DNA of 64,000 nucleotides, from positions 1 to 64,000 of the forward strand of contig CBDDAJ010000037.1 of the NCBI GenBank assembly GCA_965224845.1, given 5' to 3'. The stretch is from Wocania_A sp965224845. GTDB lineage: Bacteria; Bacteroidota; Bacteroidia; Flavobacteriales; Flavobacteriaceae. The notes beneath the pieces are model-generated. The model had not been told where the DNA came from and made no database searches. It was given only the letters and a program-made list of their open reading frames with translations. The position numbers were made by a program, and so were the translations under genes. Numbering within the stretch: the first letter of the stretch is position 1; each line of letters opens with the position of its first letter. Of this stretch, positions 1-9,600 are shown one piece after another.

Positions 1-1
1 A

Positions 2-1078
2 ACACAAGAAACAGGTACAAGTTGGCATGTTATTAAGGCACAGGTTCATGCTGGAGGCCGTGGAAAAGGTGGTGGTGTAAAGCTTGCTAAAAATCTACAG
101 GAGGTAGAAACAATTGCAGGACAAATTATTGGGATGAATTTAATTACACCTCAAACATCAGCTGAGGGTAAAAAAGTACACCAGGTGTTGATAGCCGAAG
201 ATGTTTATTACCCGGGGGAAAGTGAAACGAATGAGTTTTATATGTCGGTATTATTAAATCGTGGTACCGGACGTAACATGATTATGTATTCCACTGAAGG
301 AGGTATGGATATTGAAACTGTAGCTGAGGAAACGCCCCACTTAATATTTACAGAAGAAATTGACCCAGCTGTTGGTTTAATGCCATTTCAAGCAAGAAGA
401 GTTGCTTTTAACTTAGGATTGTCTGGGTTAGCTTTTAAGGAAATGACAAAATTTGTTACTAACCTTTATACAGCTTATGTAAAATCTGATTCTTCTTTAT
501 TCGAAATTAATCCAGTATTAAAAACGAGTGATAATAAAATAATGGCTGTTGATGCCAAAGTTACTATTGATGACAATGCGTTGTACAGACATAAAAATTA
601 TGTTGATTTACGAGATATACGTGAAGAAAGTGCTATTGAAGTGGAGGCTGGCGAATTAGGTTTAAATTATGTAGATTTAGATGGAAACGTAGGATGTATG
701 GTAAATGGAGCTGGTTTAGCTATGGCCACTATGGACTTAATAAAGCAAGCAGGAGGAGAGCCAGCAAACTTTTTAGATGTTGGAGGTACTGCAGATGCTG
801 CTCGTGTTGAGGCTGCGTTTAAAATTATTTTGAAAGACCCAGCTGTAAAAGCTATTTTAATTAATATTTTTGGTGGTATTGTGCGTTGTGACCGTGTGGC
901 ACAAGGCGTTATTGATGCTTATAAAAACATGGGTAATATCAATGTGCCTATAATTGTACGCCTGCAAGGTACAAATGCAGATATTGCAAAAGAATTAATT
1001 GATAATTCTGGTTTAGATGTAATGAGTGCCACAGAATTCCAGGAGGCTGCAGATAAGGTACAAGAAGTTTTAGCTTAA
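2..1078 (+). CDS. sucC: succinyl-CoA synthetase (ADP-forming) beta subunit, 5' truncated
   Basis: Beta subunit of succinate-CoA ligase, the TCA-cycle enzyme that interconverts succinyl-CoA and succinate with nucleotide phosphorylation. The frame is open from base 2, so the gene starts before the window; about 359 residues are visible and roughly 40 N-terminal residues of the usual ~397 are missing. The visible part begins inside the ATP-grasp domain (HVIKAQVHAGGRGKGGGVKL) and contains the C-terminal ligase domain with GGTADAARVEAAFKIIL and INIFGGIVRCDRVAQG, both characteristic of SucC. The ATG at 134 is internal and not the start. A hairpin terminator follows 28 bases after the stop. The partner sucD is not in the window. 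Confidence 0.97.
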   Translation, partial: TQETGTSWHVIKAQVHAGGRGKGGGVKLAKNLQEVETIAGQIIGMNLITPQTSAEGKKVHQVLIAEDVYYPGESETNEFYMSVLLNRGTGRNMIMYSTEGGMDIETVAEETPHLIFTEEIDPAVGLMPFQARRVAFNLGLSGLAFKEMTKFVTNLYTAYVKSDSSLFEINPVLKTSDNKIMAVDAKVTIDDNALYRHKNYVDLRDIREESAIEVEAGELGLNYVDLDGNVGCMVNGAGLAMATMDLIKQAGGEPANFLDVGGTADAARVEAAFKIILKDPAVKAILINIFGGIVRCDRVAQGVIDAYKNMGNINVPIIVRLQGTNADIAKELIDNSGLDVMSATEFQEAADKVQEVLA

Positions 1079-1105
1079 TAAACTAAATTTATTATAGGAT
1101 TATAA

Positions 1106-1138
1106 AAAAGAGCAACTTTATTTGTTGCTCTTTTTTTG
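1106..1138 (+). terminator. Rho-independent terminator after sucC
   Basis: The stem AGAGCAAC / GTTGCTCT with a TTTATTT loop is followed by a run of seven T. It is preceded by an A-run, so it can also work on the minus strand. It overlaps the last codons of the convergent DUF1456 gene. Confidence 0.85.
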
Positions 1139-1378
1139 TACTTTATTTTCTCCTTTTTTAGGCATCGGTCCCCGTAAATGAATAACCAAACCATTTAAAA
1201 AATTTCTTAAAATTTGATCTCCACATTCCATATATTTAGGATGATCTTCTTTTCTAAAGAATGCTCCAAGTTCGCTTTTAGAAATTCTAAAATCTACAAG
1301 ACTTAAAATCTTTATAATATCATCATCCCTTAATTTTAATGCAACTCGCAATTTTTTAAAAATATCGTTATTTGTCAT
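1118..1378 (-). CDS. DUF1456 family protein (YehS-like, single repeat)
   Basis: An 86-residue protein with the DUF1456/YehS pattern: N-terminal TNNDIFKKLRVALKLRDDDI, then a short helical region, FFRKEDHPKYMECGD and FLNGLVIHLRG. Family members such as E. coli YehS carry two such repeats in about 150 residues; this one has a single repeat and a Lys-rich tail. Its function is not known. It is convergent with sucC and its 3' end lies in the shared terminator. The ATG at 1378 is the natural start. Confidence 0.75.
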   Translation of the reverse strand: MTNNDIFKKLRVALKLRDDDIIKILSLVDFRISKSELGAFFRKEDHPKYMECGDQILRNFLNGLVIHLRGPMPKKGENKVQKKSNK

Positions 1379-1737
1379 ATGCTTTTTCTATGGCTGCCTT
1401 TCGTCGATTTCACGTTTCTAAATACTAATCTCTAGCGTTTTTCAATTTTTGGTAAAGATACTTTAAATATTGATTTCATTATTTAATAATGAAAACGAAA
1501 AATTTATCTGTAACATGTTGATTATGCGTGATTTATGTAATTTATAGTTACAAACATGTGTTTTTTGTATTTCTGTATGTTACTTAAAAATCGGATAAAA
1601 AAAATAGACCTGTGATGAAATAATTAAAATCTTCGATTAAAAACGTCTAACTTTTCGATAAGATACATTATATCCACGATTATTAAAGTATGCTTCTGCG
1701 TACCTTTATAATGTAATTAATTTATCCCTTTAGCGAC
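1379..1737. other. intergenic region between divergent genes
   Basis: 359 bases without a convincing gene. This must hold the promoters of the DUF1456 gene (leftward) and the TerB-like gene (rightward). One copy of TTCGTCGAT lies at 1400-1408, a 9-mer that recurs twice upstream of 41913. TACCTTTA near 1700 is one base off the Bacteroidota -7 consensus TAnnTTTG. No stable hairpin or small gene was recognised. Confidence 0.5.
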
Positions 1738-2151
1738 ATGGTTAATAGAGTAGAAAAATTGAGTCTTTTATCAGAAATGATTGCATTTGCAAAATATGAT
1801 AAAGACATAAAAAATATAGAATATAATTTTTTGTTGGGCGTAGCTAAACAACTAGATATTTCTCGTGAAGATTTTGATTATTTAATAGAGCATCCTGTTT
1901 CTTATACGCATTTAAAATCTCATAGCGAGCGTATAGTTCAGTTTCATAGGTTAGTTTTACTAATGAATATTGAACAGGAACACGGTGAAGAAAATAATTC
2001 AGCAGGGGTTATAAAACTTTATAATTTTGGACTTCGTATGGGATTAAGTCACGAATCGATAACCAAGGTGTTATATTTAATGGAAAGTTTTCCTAACAAA
2101 ATTGTGCCACCTGATGTATTAATAGATATTTTTAAAACACAGTATAATTAA
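1738..2151 (+). CDS. TerB-like helical protein
   Basis: A 137-residue, all-helical soluble protein that resembles the TerB-like family (N-terminal SLLSEMIAFAKYDKDIKNIE, then a second helical half with VLLMNIEQEHG). In flavobacteria such a gene is commonly found beside uvrB, as here, where the two are convergent. TerB-like proteins have been linked to tellurite or stress responses and often have an acidic metal-binding pocket, but I see no motif that fixes a function. The fold assignment is moderate confidence; a specific role is unknown. Confidence 0.6.
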   Translation: MVNRVEKLSLLSEMIAFAKYDKDIKNIEYNFLLGVAKQLDISREDFDYLIEHPVSYTHLKSHSERIVQFHRLVLLMNIEQEHGEENNSAGVIKLYNFGLRMGLSHESITKVLYLMESFPNKIVPPDVLIDIFKTQYN

Positions 2152-2203
2152 AATTTGCTAAGTTATATAATAAGTGTTGATAAGCCCTAATATGGCTTGT
2201 AAT

Positions 2204-2237
2204 AGAAAAGCTAAAAGTCTATACTTTTAGCTTTTCT
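2204..2237 (+). terminator. hairpin between convergent TerB-like gene and uvrB
   Basis: A perfect 14-bp stem, AGAAAAGCTAAAAG / CTTTTAGCTTTTCT, with a six-base loop. It overlaps the last codons of uvrB on the minus strand and lies about 50 bases after the TerB-like gene. The U-tract is weak, so a bidirectional terminator is likely but not certain. Confidence 0.55.
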
Positions 2238-4222
2238 AGTTTATTTTGGTAATTTTTAATTTCGTCTCGTAATTTGGCTGCAATAATAAAGTCTAATGCT
2301 TTTGCGGCTTCTTCCATAAGCTTACGTTTTTCCCTAATTTTCTTTTCCAGTTCAGGTTTGCTTAAATAGTCACTTTCAGGTTCAGCAGCTTTTGCGGCTT
2401 CAAGTTCGTAACTATAGGTACTTACAGAGTTTTTTGATAAGGCATTGTCTAAGCTTTTATTTAAAGGCTTAGGTTTTATATTATGTTCTGTATTGTATGC
2501 CATTTGTTTTTCACGCCTATATTCTGTTTCATCAATAGTTTTTTGCATGCTTTTAGTAATTTTATCGGCATACATAATAGCTTTTCCGTTTAAGTTTCTG
2601 GCAGCTCTACCAACAGTTTGAGTAAGCGAACGTGCCGAACGTAAAAAACCCTCTTTATCGGCATCTAAAATAGCAACAAGAGATACTTCGGGTAAGTCTA
2701 AACCTTCACGGAGTAAATTTACACCAACTAAAACATCAAACAAGCCTTTGCGTAAATCCTGCATAATTTCAACACGTTCAAGAGTATCCACATCGCTATG
2801 AATGTAACGGCACCGTATTTGAATTCTATCTAAGTATTTTGTTAGTTCTTCTGCCATACGCTTAGTAAGGGTAGTTACTAAAGTTCGTTCGTCTTTTTCT
2901 ACACGTTGCTGTATTTCTTCAATTAAATCATCAATTTGGTTTAAACTTGGTCTTACTTCTATTGTAGGATCTAATAAACCCGTAGGACGAATTACTTGTT
3001 CTACATAAATCCCATCAGTTTTTTGCAATTCATAATCGGCTGGTGTTGCACTTACATAAATAACTTGATTTTGAAGTGCTTCAAACTCTTCAAACTTTAA
3101 TGGACGATTATCCATTGCTGCTGGTAATCTAAAACCATATTCTACTAAATTTTCTTTTCGGCTTCTATCTCCTCCATACATGGCATGCACTTGTGAAATG
3201 GTTACATGGCTTTCATCAACAACCATTAAATAATCATCAGGGAAATAATCTAATAAACAGAAAGGTCTTGTTCCAGGTAGCCTTCCATCTAAATAACGCG
3301 AATAGTTTTCTATACCCGAGCAGTACCCTAATTCGCGAATCATTTCTAAATCAAATTCGGTTCGTTCTTTTAAACGTTTTGCTTCTAAATGTTTTCCTAT
3401 TTCCTTGAAATAATCATGTTGCTTAACCAAATCATCTTGAATATCTGTTATAGCGCCTTGTAAAACTTCAGGAGATGTTACAAACATATTGGCGGGATAA
3501 ATGGTTAGACGATCATATTTTTCAACAATTGCGTTGGTTTGAATATTAAAAGATTCTATAGCTTCGATTTCATCACCAAAAAAATGAATTCTAAAAGCAT
3601 CATCTGCATAACTTGGAAAAATATCAATAGTATCTCCTTTTATCCTAAAATTACCATGATTAAACTCTCCCTCTGTACGGGAATATAAACTTTGTACCAA
3701 TTGGTGTAATAAATGGGTTCTGGAAATAACCTGATCTCTTTTAAGTGTGATTACGTTTTTTTGAAATTCTACAGGGTTCCCAATACCATATAAACAAGAT
3801 ACTGATGCAACAACCAAAACATCCCGACGGCCAGAGAGTAGAGAGGAGGTCGTGCTTAAACGCATCTTCTCTATTTCTTCATTTATTGATAAATCTTTTT
3901 CTATATAAACACCAGAAACCGGGATGTAAGCTTCGGGTTGATAATAATCATAATACGATACAAAATACTCTACTGCATTATCGGGAAAAAACTGCTTGAA
4001 TTCCGAATATAATTGAGCAGCCAGCGTTTTGTTATGTGCTAACACTAAAGTTGGACGCTGAACCTCTTCGATAACATTTGCAACTGTAAAGGTTTTTCCT
4101 GAACCCGTTACACCGAGCAAAGTTTGGTATTTCTCATCGGTATGTATACCATCAACTAATTGCTTTATGGCTTGTGGCTGATCACCAGTTGGATCAAATT
4201 CTGAATCAATTTTGAACTGCAT
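2219..4222 (-). CDS. uvrB: excinuclease ABC subunit UvrB
   Basis: DNA-damage recognition helicase of nucleotide excision repair, acting with UvrA and UvrC in the cytoplasm. It is 667 residues, the normal length. Walker A is GVTGSGKT at residues 37-44. The beta-hairpin that inserts between strands is present (YYDYYQPEAYIPVSGVYIEK), as are the DESH helicase box, the TVGRAARN helicase motif VI and the C-terminal UVR domain (EKKIREKRKLMEEAAKALDF) that contacts UvrC. No key motif is missing. The gene stands alone, with a T9SS protein gene 18 bases downstream of nothing in common functionally. Confidence 0.98.
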   Translation of the reverse strand: MQFKIDSEFDPTGDQPQAIKQLVDGIHTDEKYQTLLGVTGSGKTFTVANVIEEVQRPTLVLAHNKTLAAQLYSEFKQFFPDNAVEYFVSYYDYYQPEAYIPVSGVYIEKDLSINEEIEKMRLSTTSSLLSGRRDVLVVASVSCLYGIGNPVEFQKNVITLKRDQVISRTHLLHQLVQSLYSRTEGEFNHGNFRIKGDTIDIFPSYADDAFRIHFFGDEIEAIESFNIQTNAIVEKYDRLTIYPANMFVTSPEVLQGAITDIQDDLVKQHDYFKEIGKHLEAKRLKERTEFDLEMIRELGYCSGIENYSRYLDGRLPGTRPFCLLDYFPDDYLMVVDESHVTISQVHAMYGGDRSRKENLVEYGFRLPAAMDNRPLKFEEFEALQNQVIYVSATPADYELQKTDGIYVEQVIRPTGLLDPTIEVRPSLNQIDDLIEEIQQRVEKDERTLVTTLTKRMAEELTKYLDRIQIRCRYIHSDVDTLERVEIMQDLRKGLFDVLVGVNLLREGLDLPEVSLVAILDADKEGFLRSARSLTQTVGRAARNLNGKAIMYADKITKSMQKTIDETEYRREKQMAYNTEHNIKPKPLNKSLDNALSKNSVSTYSYELEAAKAAEPESDYLSKPELEKKIREKRKLMEEAAKALDFIIAAKLRDEIKNYQNKLEKLKV

Positions 4223-4240
4223 TTTACAAATCTAAAGCAA

Positions 4241-6565
4241 TTACCTTACTAGTGCAAAATGTCCACGGTATTCTTTTCCATCGGGAAATATAACTCTATA
4301 CCAATAATCGTCATTTGGAAGCTTAGCCCCATTAAAGGTTCCATCCCAACCAGTCTCTGAAGGACTAATGCTTTTTAATAACTTTCCGTATCGGTTAAAT
4401 ACAATTATTTTAATATCTGAATTAAATTGAGCATCCACACCAAAAGGTTTCCAAGTATCATTAAAACCATCATTGTTAGGTGTGAAGTATTTTGGAAATC
4501 CTAATACTGATACTAATTCCGATACTATTCCACAGCCATTTTTATCAAGAACATTTATTGTATGAAACCCAGCCTTAATATTGGTAAACACATTATTATC
4601 ATTATATATTTGAGAGTCTAATGCAAATTGATAATCCCCTTGCCCTGAAACATTTACTGTGATGGAATTGTTTGAAGATGCTTCTACTATTGAAATATCA
4701 ATTATAGTTGCTGGATTAGAAGGTAAAACAACTATTTCTCGAGTTGAAGAGCACCCGTTTAGATGGCTTACTATTACAGAATAAGTCCCAATTTCATTGA
4801 CATTGATAATTGCAGTAGTGTTACTAATTTGTTGGTTGTTTAAAAACCATTGATAGGTGTAATTTTTTGGGTTATCATTTAAAACACCAGCATTTAATTG
4901 AATGGAGGTCGGAAATGTATCTGTACAATAAAATTTAGTCTGGTTAGCTAATAGTAAAGGAGTGAAAATGACATTTAGGGCAATAGTACTTATAGTATAG
5001 CAGCGCCCATTATTTTCTACTTTTACAAAGAGAGTATCATTATTGGGCGTTGTATTAGTATAGTTTCCGCTAATGGCATTTGTTTCATTTAATGCATCTT
5101 GTTCGTTTGTATAAAAAGTTATGGTCGACCCGTTTGGAACTAAAGGTTTTATATGAGATACTAAATCCGTGGTATTAAACACAGAAAAGCCGTCAATGAT
5201 GTCATCATCACAAATGTTGTAAGCGGGAATATTTATGATGTTATTTGAGGTGTCTAAAGCTATTTCTGCAATAGAAAAACATTTGGAAGCATATGCTAAT
5301 CTGGCATAAACCATTTGTTGCGGAATATTATTCTGAAAAGCCGAAGGGTTAGCTATTTCATTAATATTTTGCTGAGCATCTAGCGCCGTTAAAAAAAAGT
5401 TTTGGACTGACCATGATGGATCTCCATTAGTAATATTTTGAATAGCATTGAATAAATTATAGGTTGTTAATCCATCTAGGTCGCTATCACATGCAGTAAC
5501 AGTTGTGTTAGAGATGCTTGGGTTTTGAATATATTCAACGAGTATTTCTCCATATGAAAAGCAATTATTATTTAAAGCAACTTCAACATGGTATTTTCCC
5601 GCTTGGGTAACATTAAAAGTTTCATTATTATTTCCAGTTTGCTCTATATCGTTAAAAAACCATCTGTAAGATGTTGCACCAATTTGAGAGGCCTTTAATT
5701 CAAGAGTTTCATTTTCACATAGCGCAGTATTTGTTGATATTAATCTATTTGGACCTAAATCTGTATTTAACCGAAAGCTACCGGCTTCAAGAAAAACGGC
5801 TGAGTCATACCTATAGTTTTGCTGATCTGCAATTACTAATTTTACATGATAGGTTTGCCCTGGTAATACATTAGCAGTAGCAGTTAGAACAACGGTTTGA
5901 CCATTAAAATTAATAGACGCAGAAGTATTGTTCCAACTTCCAAAATAGCTTTCATTTTGTGCAGGGCAACCATTTGGAATGTCTGGATGCACGGTAGTAA
6001 CTTTAACTGGGATTTGTGTATCTGGAATTAATGCAATGTTTGTGTAAACTTGATCAGATGCTTCTCGGATTAAGAAGCCAAATAAATCTGAGAACTGGCA
6101 GGTGTTTGGATTTCCTTGTTGATATTCTTCTGATGCAAAAAGATATTTAAAGCTAACAAGGTTTGCTAACGATGTAAATTCAAATTCTATAAGGGTTGCA
6201 TTGTGTGTATCACTTTCATTTAAAACAGTTTCTAAATCACTATCCCCGCCCCAGTTGTTAGCATCATCATCACTTAACGTTGTGTTAGGGCCTTCAACAT
6301 TACTTAAACGACCAGTGCTTAAAACTATTCCGCTTTCAAAAGGAAATGTTGTGCCGCTGGCATCAAAGTAGCCATAACTTTGTTCCGTTCCACCAAAATT
6401 ACCACCAATAACATTAGTAACCGTAACATTGGAAATACAATTACTATCTATTAATATCTCTTCAATGAGTTGTTGCGGCGTATAGGATTGGCTATCTACT
6501 TGTATGTTTTGAGCAATTAGATTAGTGCTCAATAAAAAACATAATATGTATAATAAGCATTTCAT
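4241..6565 (-). CDS. large secreted protein, choice-of-anchor-L-like, T9SS type B sorting domain
   Basis: 774 residues. A signal peptide (MKCLLYILCFLLSTNLIAQ) is followed by an N-terminal domain of the choice-of-anchor L type (FPFESGIVLSTGRLSNVEG, FKYLFASEEYQQGN), an Ig/PKD-like stretch, and two copies of the ~85-residue repeat found across this cluster (ACDSDLDGLTTYNL and ICDDDIIDGFSVFN). It ends with the gliding-motility-associated C-terminal domain (FPKYFTPNNDGFNDTWKPFG ... DDYWYRVIF), which sends proteins through the type IX secretion system to the cell surface or medium. It is the last of six same-strand paralogues, 45 bases from the next. The likely role is a surface adhesin or gliding-related protein; the ligand is unknown. 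Confidence 0.88.
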   Translation of the reverse strand: MKCLLYILCFLLSTNLIAQNIQVDSQSYTPQQLIEEILIDSNCISNVTVTNVIGGNFGGTEQSYGYFDASGTTFPFESGIVLSTGRLSNVEGPNTTLSDDDANNWGGDSDLETVLNESDTHNATLIEFEFTSLANLVSFKYLFASEEYQQGNPNTCQFSDLFGFLIREASDQVYTNIALIPDTQIPVKVTTVHPDIPNGCPAQNESYFGSWNNTSASINFNGQTVVLTATANVLPGQTYHVKLVIADQQNYRYDSAVFLEAGSFRLNTDLGPNRLISTNTALCENETLELKASQIGATSYRWFFNDIEQTGNNNETFNVTQAGKYHVEVALNNNCFSYGEILVEYIQNPSISNTTVTACDSDLDGLTTYNLFNAIQNITNGDPSWSVQNFFLTALDAQQNINEIANPSAFQNNIPQQMVYARLAYASKCFSIAEIALDTSNNIINIPAYNICDDDIIDGFSVFNTTDLVSHIKPLVPNGSTITFYTNEQDALNETNAISGNYTNTTPNNDTLFVKVENNGRCYTISTIALNVIFTPLLLANQTKFYCTDTFPTSIQLNAGVLNDNPKNYTYQWFLNNQQISNTTAIINVNEIGTYSVIVSHLNGCSSTREIVVLPSNPATIIDISIVEASSNNSITVNVSGQGDYQFALDSQIYNDNNVFTNIKAGFHTINVLDKNGCGIVSELVSVLGFPKYFTPNNDGFNDTWKPFGVDAQFNSDIKIIVFNRYGKLLKSISPSETGWDGTFNGAKLPNDDYWYRVIFPDGKEYRGHFALVR

Positions 6566-6610
6566 TTATAACAAATATAAATGACTTTGTAGTAATGAGA
6601 CACTTTTGGG

Positions 6611-9600
6611 TTAGCGTTTTAAAGTGAAGTGTCCTGAGAATTCTCTTCCATCTTGAAGAAAAACTTTAAACCAATAATCATTTGTTGGTAATAAGGCCCC
6701 TTTAAAAGTACCATCCCACCCATCAGACTTTGCAGATAATTGTTTAATTAATTTTCCATAGCGATCATAAATATAGATAACACTATTGGGTTGAGAAGTA
6801 CTACTAATTCCTTTTATTTGCCATACATCATTGGTACCATCTCCATTTGGTGTGAAATATTTAGGATGTCCAATTACAGAAATGGGGAGTGTAGCTACAC
6901 CACAAATAGCATCTTGTATATATATTGTATAAAAACCCGATTTTACATTATTAAATGTTGGTTCATTTTGATATATAATAAAAGGAGCGCCTTCTTCTCT
7001 TAGAGCATATTCATAAGTACCAATGCCTAAATTGGTTGTATCTATGTAAACTGAATTGTTTTCGGAAAGGTCAATTATAGTAACATCTTCATGGGTTATA
7101 GTAGCTAATTCTGATGCATCAATAAAAATGTCTCTAGTTCTAGAGCAGCCCGATCCATCAGTTTTAGTCAAAGTTATTGAGTAAGTTCCAGGATTAGAAA
7201 CTGTAATTTCTTCATCATTTGAGATAAATTGATTGGTTAAGCTTCCATCTAAACTCGTCCAGTTCCATTCAAAGTCAAAATCTTCTATGATACTTGCTTT
7301 GATAGGTTTTAAATCAATTTCAAATTCTGGATTTGAAGAACAAACAATTCTGGGAGAATCAACTGTAAAATCTGGTAATGGATTTACAATAAGATCGATA
7401 TTGGTTGAGGCAATACAAGATGTGTTTATAGGGTTTCTAACTTCAACAAGTATGGTTTGATTTCCTGAAATAAGCGGATTAGGTAACGTACTACTATTAT
7501 TAACTTGATTACCATTTTCATCGACATAATTGAAAAAAATATCCATGTTGGTTTGAGAACCTCTAATTGTGCTTTCATATGAAGCTGTATCAAAAGGATA
7601 TATGTTATCATCATCAATATCTCCAGCATCACCATCGCATACAATTTGGGGAGAGATAGTGTTTGCTATTGGTTGTTTATCAACAATAAATTCTAACGTA
7701 GTTTCTTCATAGCAGGGACCATCTGGTGCTGAAGTTGAATTATTTGTAATTCTAATGGTAATTGTTTGGCTTGAGGTTAAAAATGGATTTGGTAAGGGGC
7801 TAGGGAGCAAATTTCCAAGCGCATCAAGATATGTAATAGTTACATCAGTAGGGTTTTGTGAGCCTAATAAATCATTTTCTACTTGTGAGGTATCAAAAGG
7901 GAACTCTCCATCATCATCATCGTCACATTGTCTATTCATGTTTATAGGATGAGCAATAGGTAATGTTTCAACATTTAATAGTATATGGGGGCCTAAGCCT
8001 AAACAATCATTTGTAATATTACTATCTACTCTTACATAGATGGTTTGAGAACCTGGATACCCTATGTTTCTATAATTAGAAACATCAGTAATTTCATTTT
8101 CTTCAGCCAATGCATCAGCTTCGTTTCGATAGTACCTTGGGGGTAAAGGGTTTTGTCCTGAAGGTATAAAACTTAAAATATTTGCTGTTACGCTACTGAA
8201 GTTGAATGCAGCAATTCCATCTCTTTTATTATTGTTAGCATTATTATTACCATCAATATCTAAAAAATCATCACATTGATTAAAAGAAACTAAAAAATTA
8301 GAAGGAATTACAGTAGTTGATACATTTAATTGAATTTCTGCAACACTAGCACAACCCAGTGCGTTTTCAATTCTTGCCCATATAATATCTGAACTTATAG
8401 TTCTATTTATAAAAATAGTTGGATTACTTATATAATTTGTACTTGTAATATCACCAGAAAGTGCAGCAGATTGTGTTAGGAAATAGGTGAATGTTTCGTT
8501 ATTTGCATTCGTAGAAATTTTACCATTAGCTTCTGTTAAATTGAATGGACTGAAACCTAAGGTAGTTAAATCATCATCATCACATTGTACTAATGACACA
8601 AGAGGACTTACTATTGGTAAGGGGTTTACTGTTAGTTCTATTTCACTTGAATAAAGCCCACAGTTATTACCATTTCTATTTAGGTTTACTCTATATTGAT
8701 AATTGTGAAAAGATAAAGGAATGTTTGTAATTGTTAAGCTAGCTGTTTGAGATCCACTATAGGTTGCATCATTGGTAACTACATTCCAATTAATTCCATC
8801 TATACTTACTTCCCATTGGTATGCTTCAGATTCTGGGGATACTATAAAAATAGTATCAGTTGATGATTCGCAAACTTGAGTGTTTACGGGTTGTGTTGTA
8901 ATTGATAATGGAGCAAAATCTAAATAATCAGAATTAGGGATAGTATAGCCGCCGCTAGCATTGGTTACTAACCCTTGACCAGTAGCGGAATCTGCAACTA
9001 GATCGACAACCACGTTATTATCGCCTAAATAATTATCGTTATTAGCATCAGAAAAACCTGCCTCAGTAACATCGCTACACCCATCACCATCACTATCAAA
9101 ATCTATATAGCTAAAAATATTATCAAAATCAAAATCATTTAGAATATAACCAATTAAATTGCTGTCTGGAGTTGTTTCTGCATTATCCGCCCATCCATTT
9201 ATTCCAAAAGAATTGCCATCAATTATTCCATTTAAATCGGTGTCAGAGAAAAGGCCTAATTGCCCGGATTCTATTAAATCAGAAATACCATCATTATCAC
9301 TGTCTAAATCATAAAAATCGGGAACTGTATCGATATCGGTATCTATTGGAAGATTATTAATATCAAAAATATCATCTAAACCATTGGCATCAGTATCAAT
9401 TCCAGAGAGTGTTATTAAAGTGCCTTGGTTTTCAATAAAATCAGGTATACCATCATTGTCACTATCCAAATCTAATTCATCTTTAATACCATCAAAATCA
9501 TTATCATTTTTAAAGCATGTTATGGTTAAACCACCAGTAAAAATTGAGGAATTAGCTCCGTTTTCTAATTTGTGCATAAAAGTAAACCCATCTATTTGAT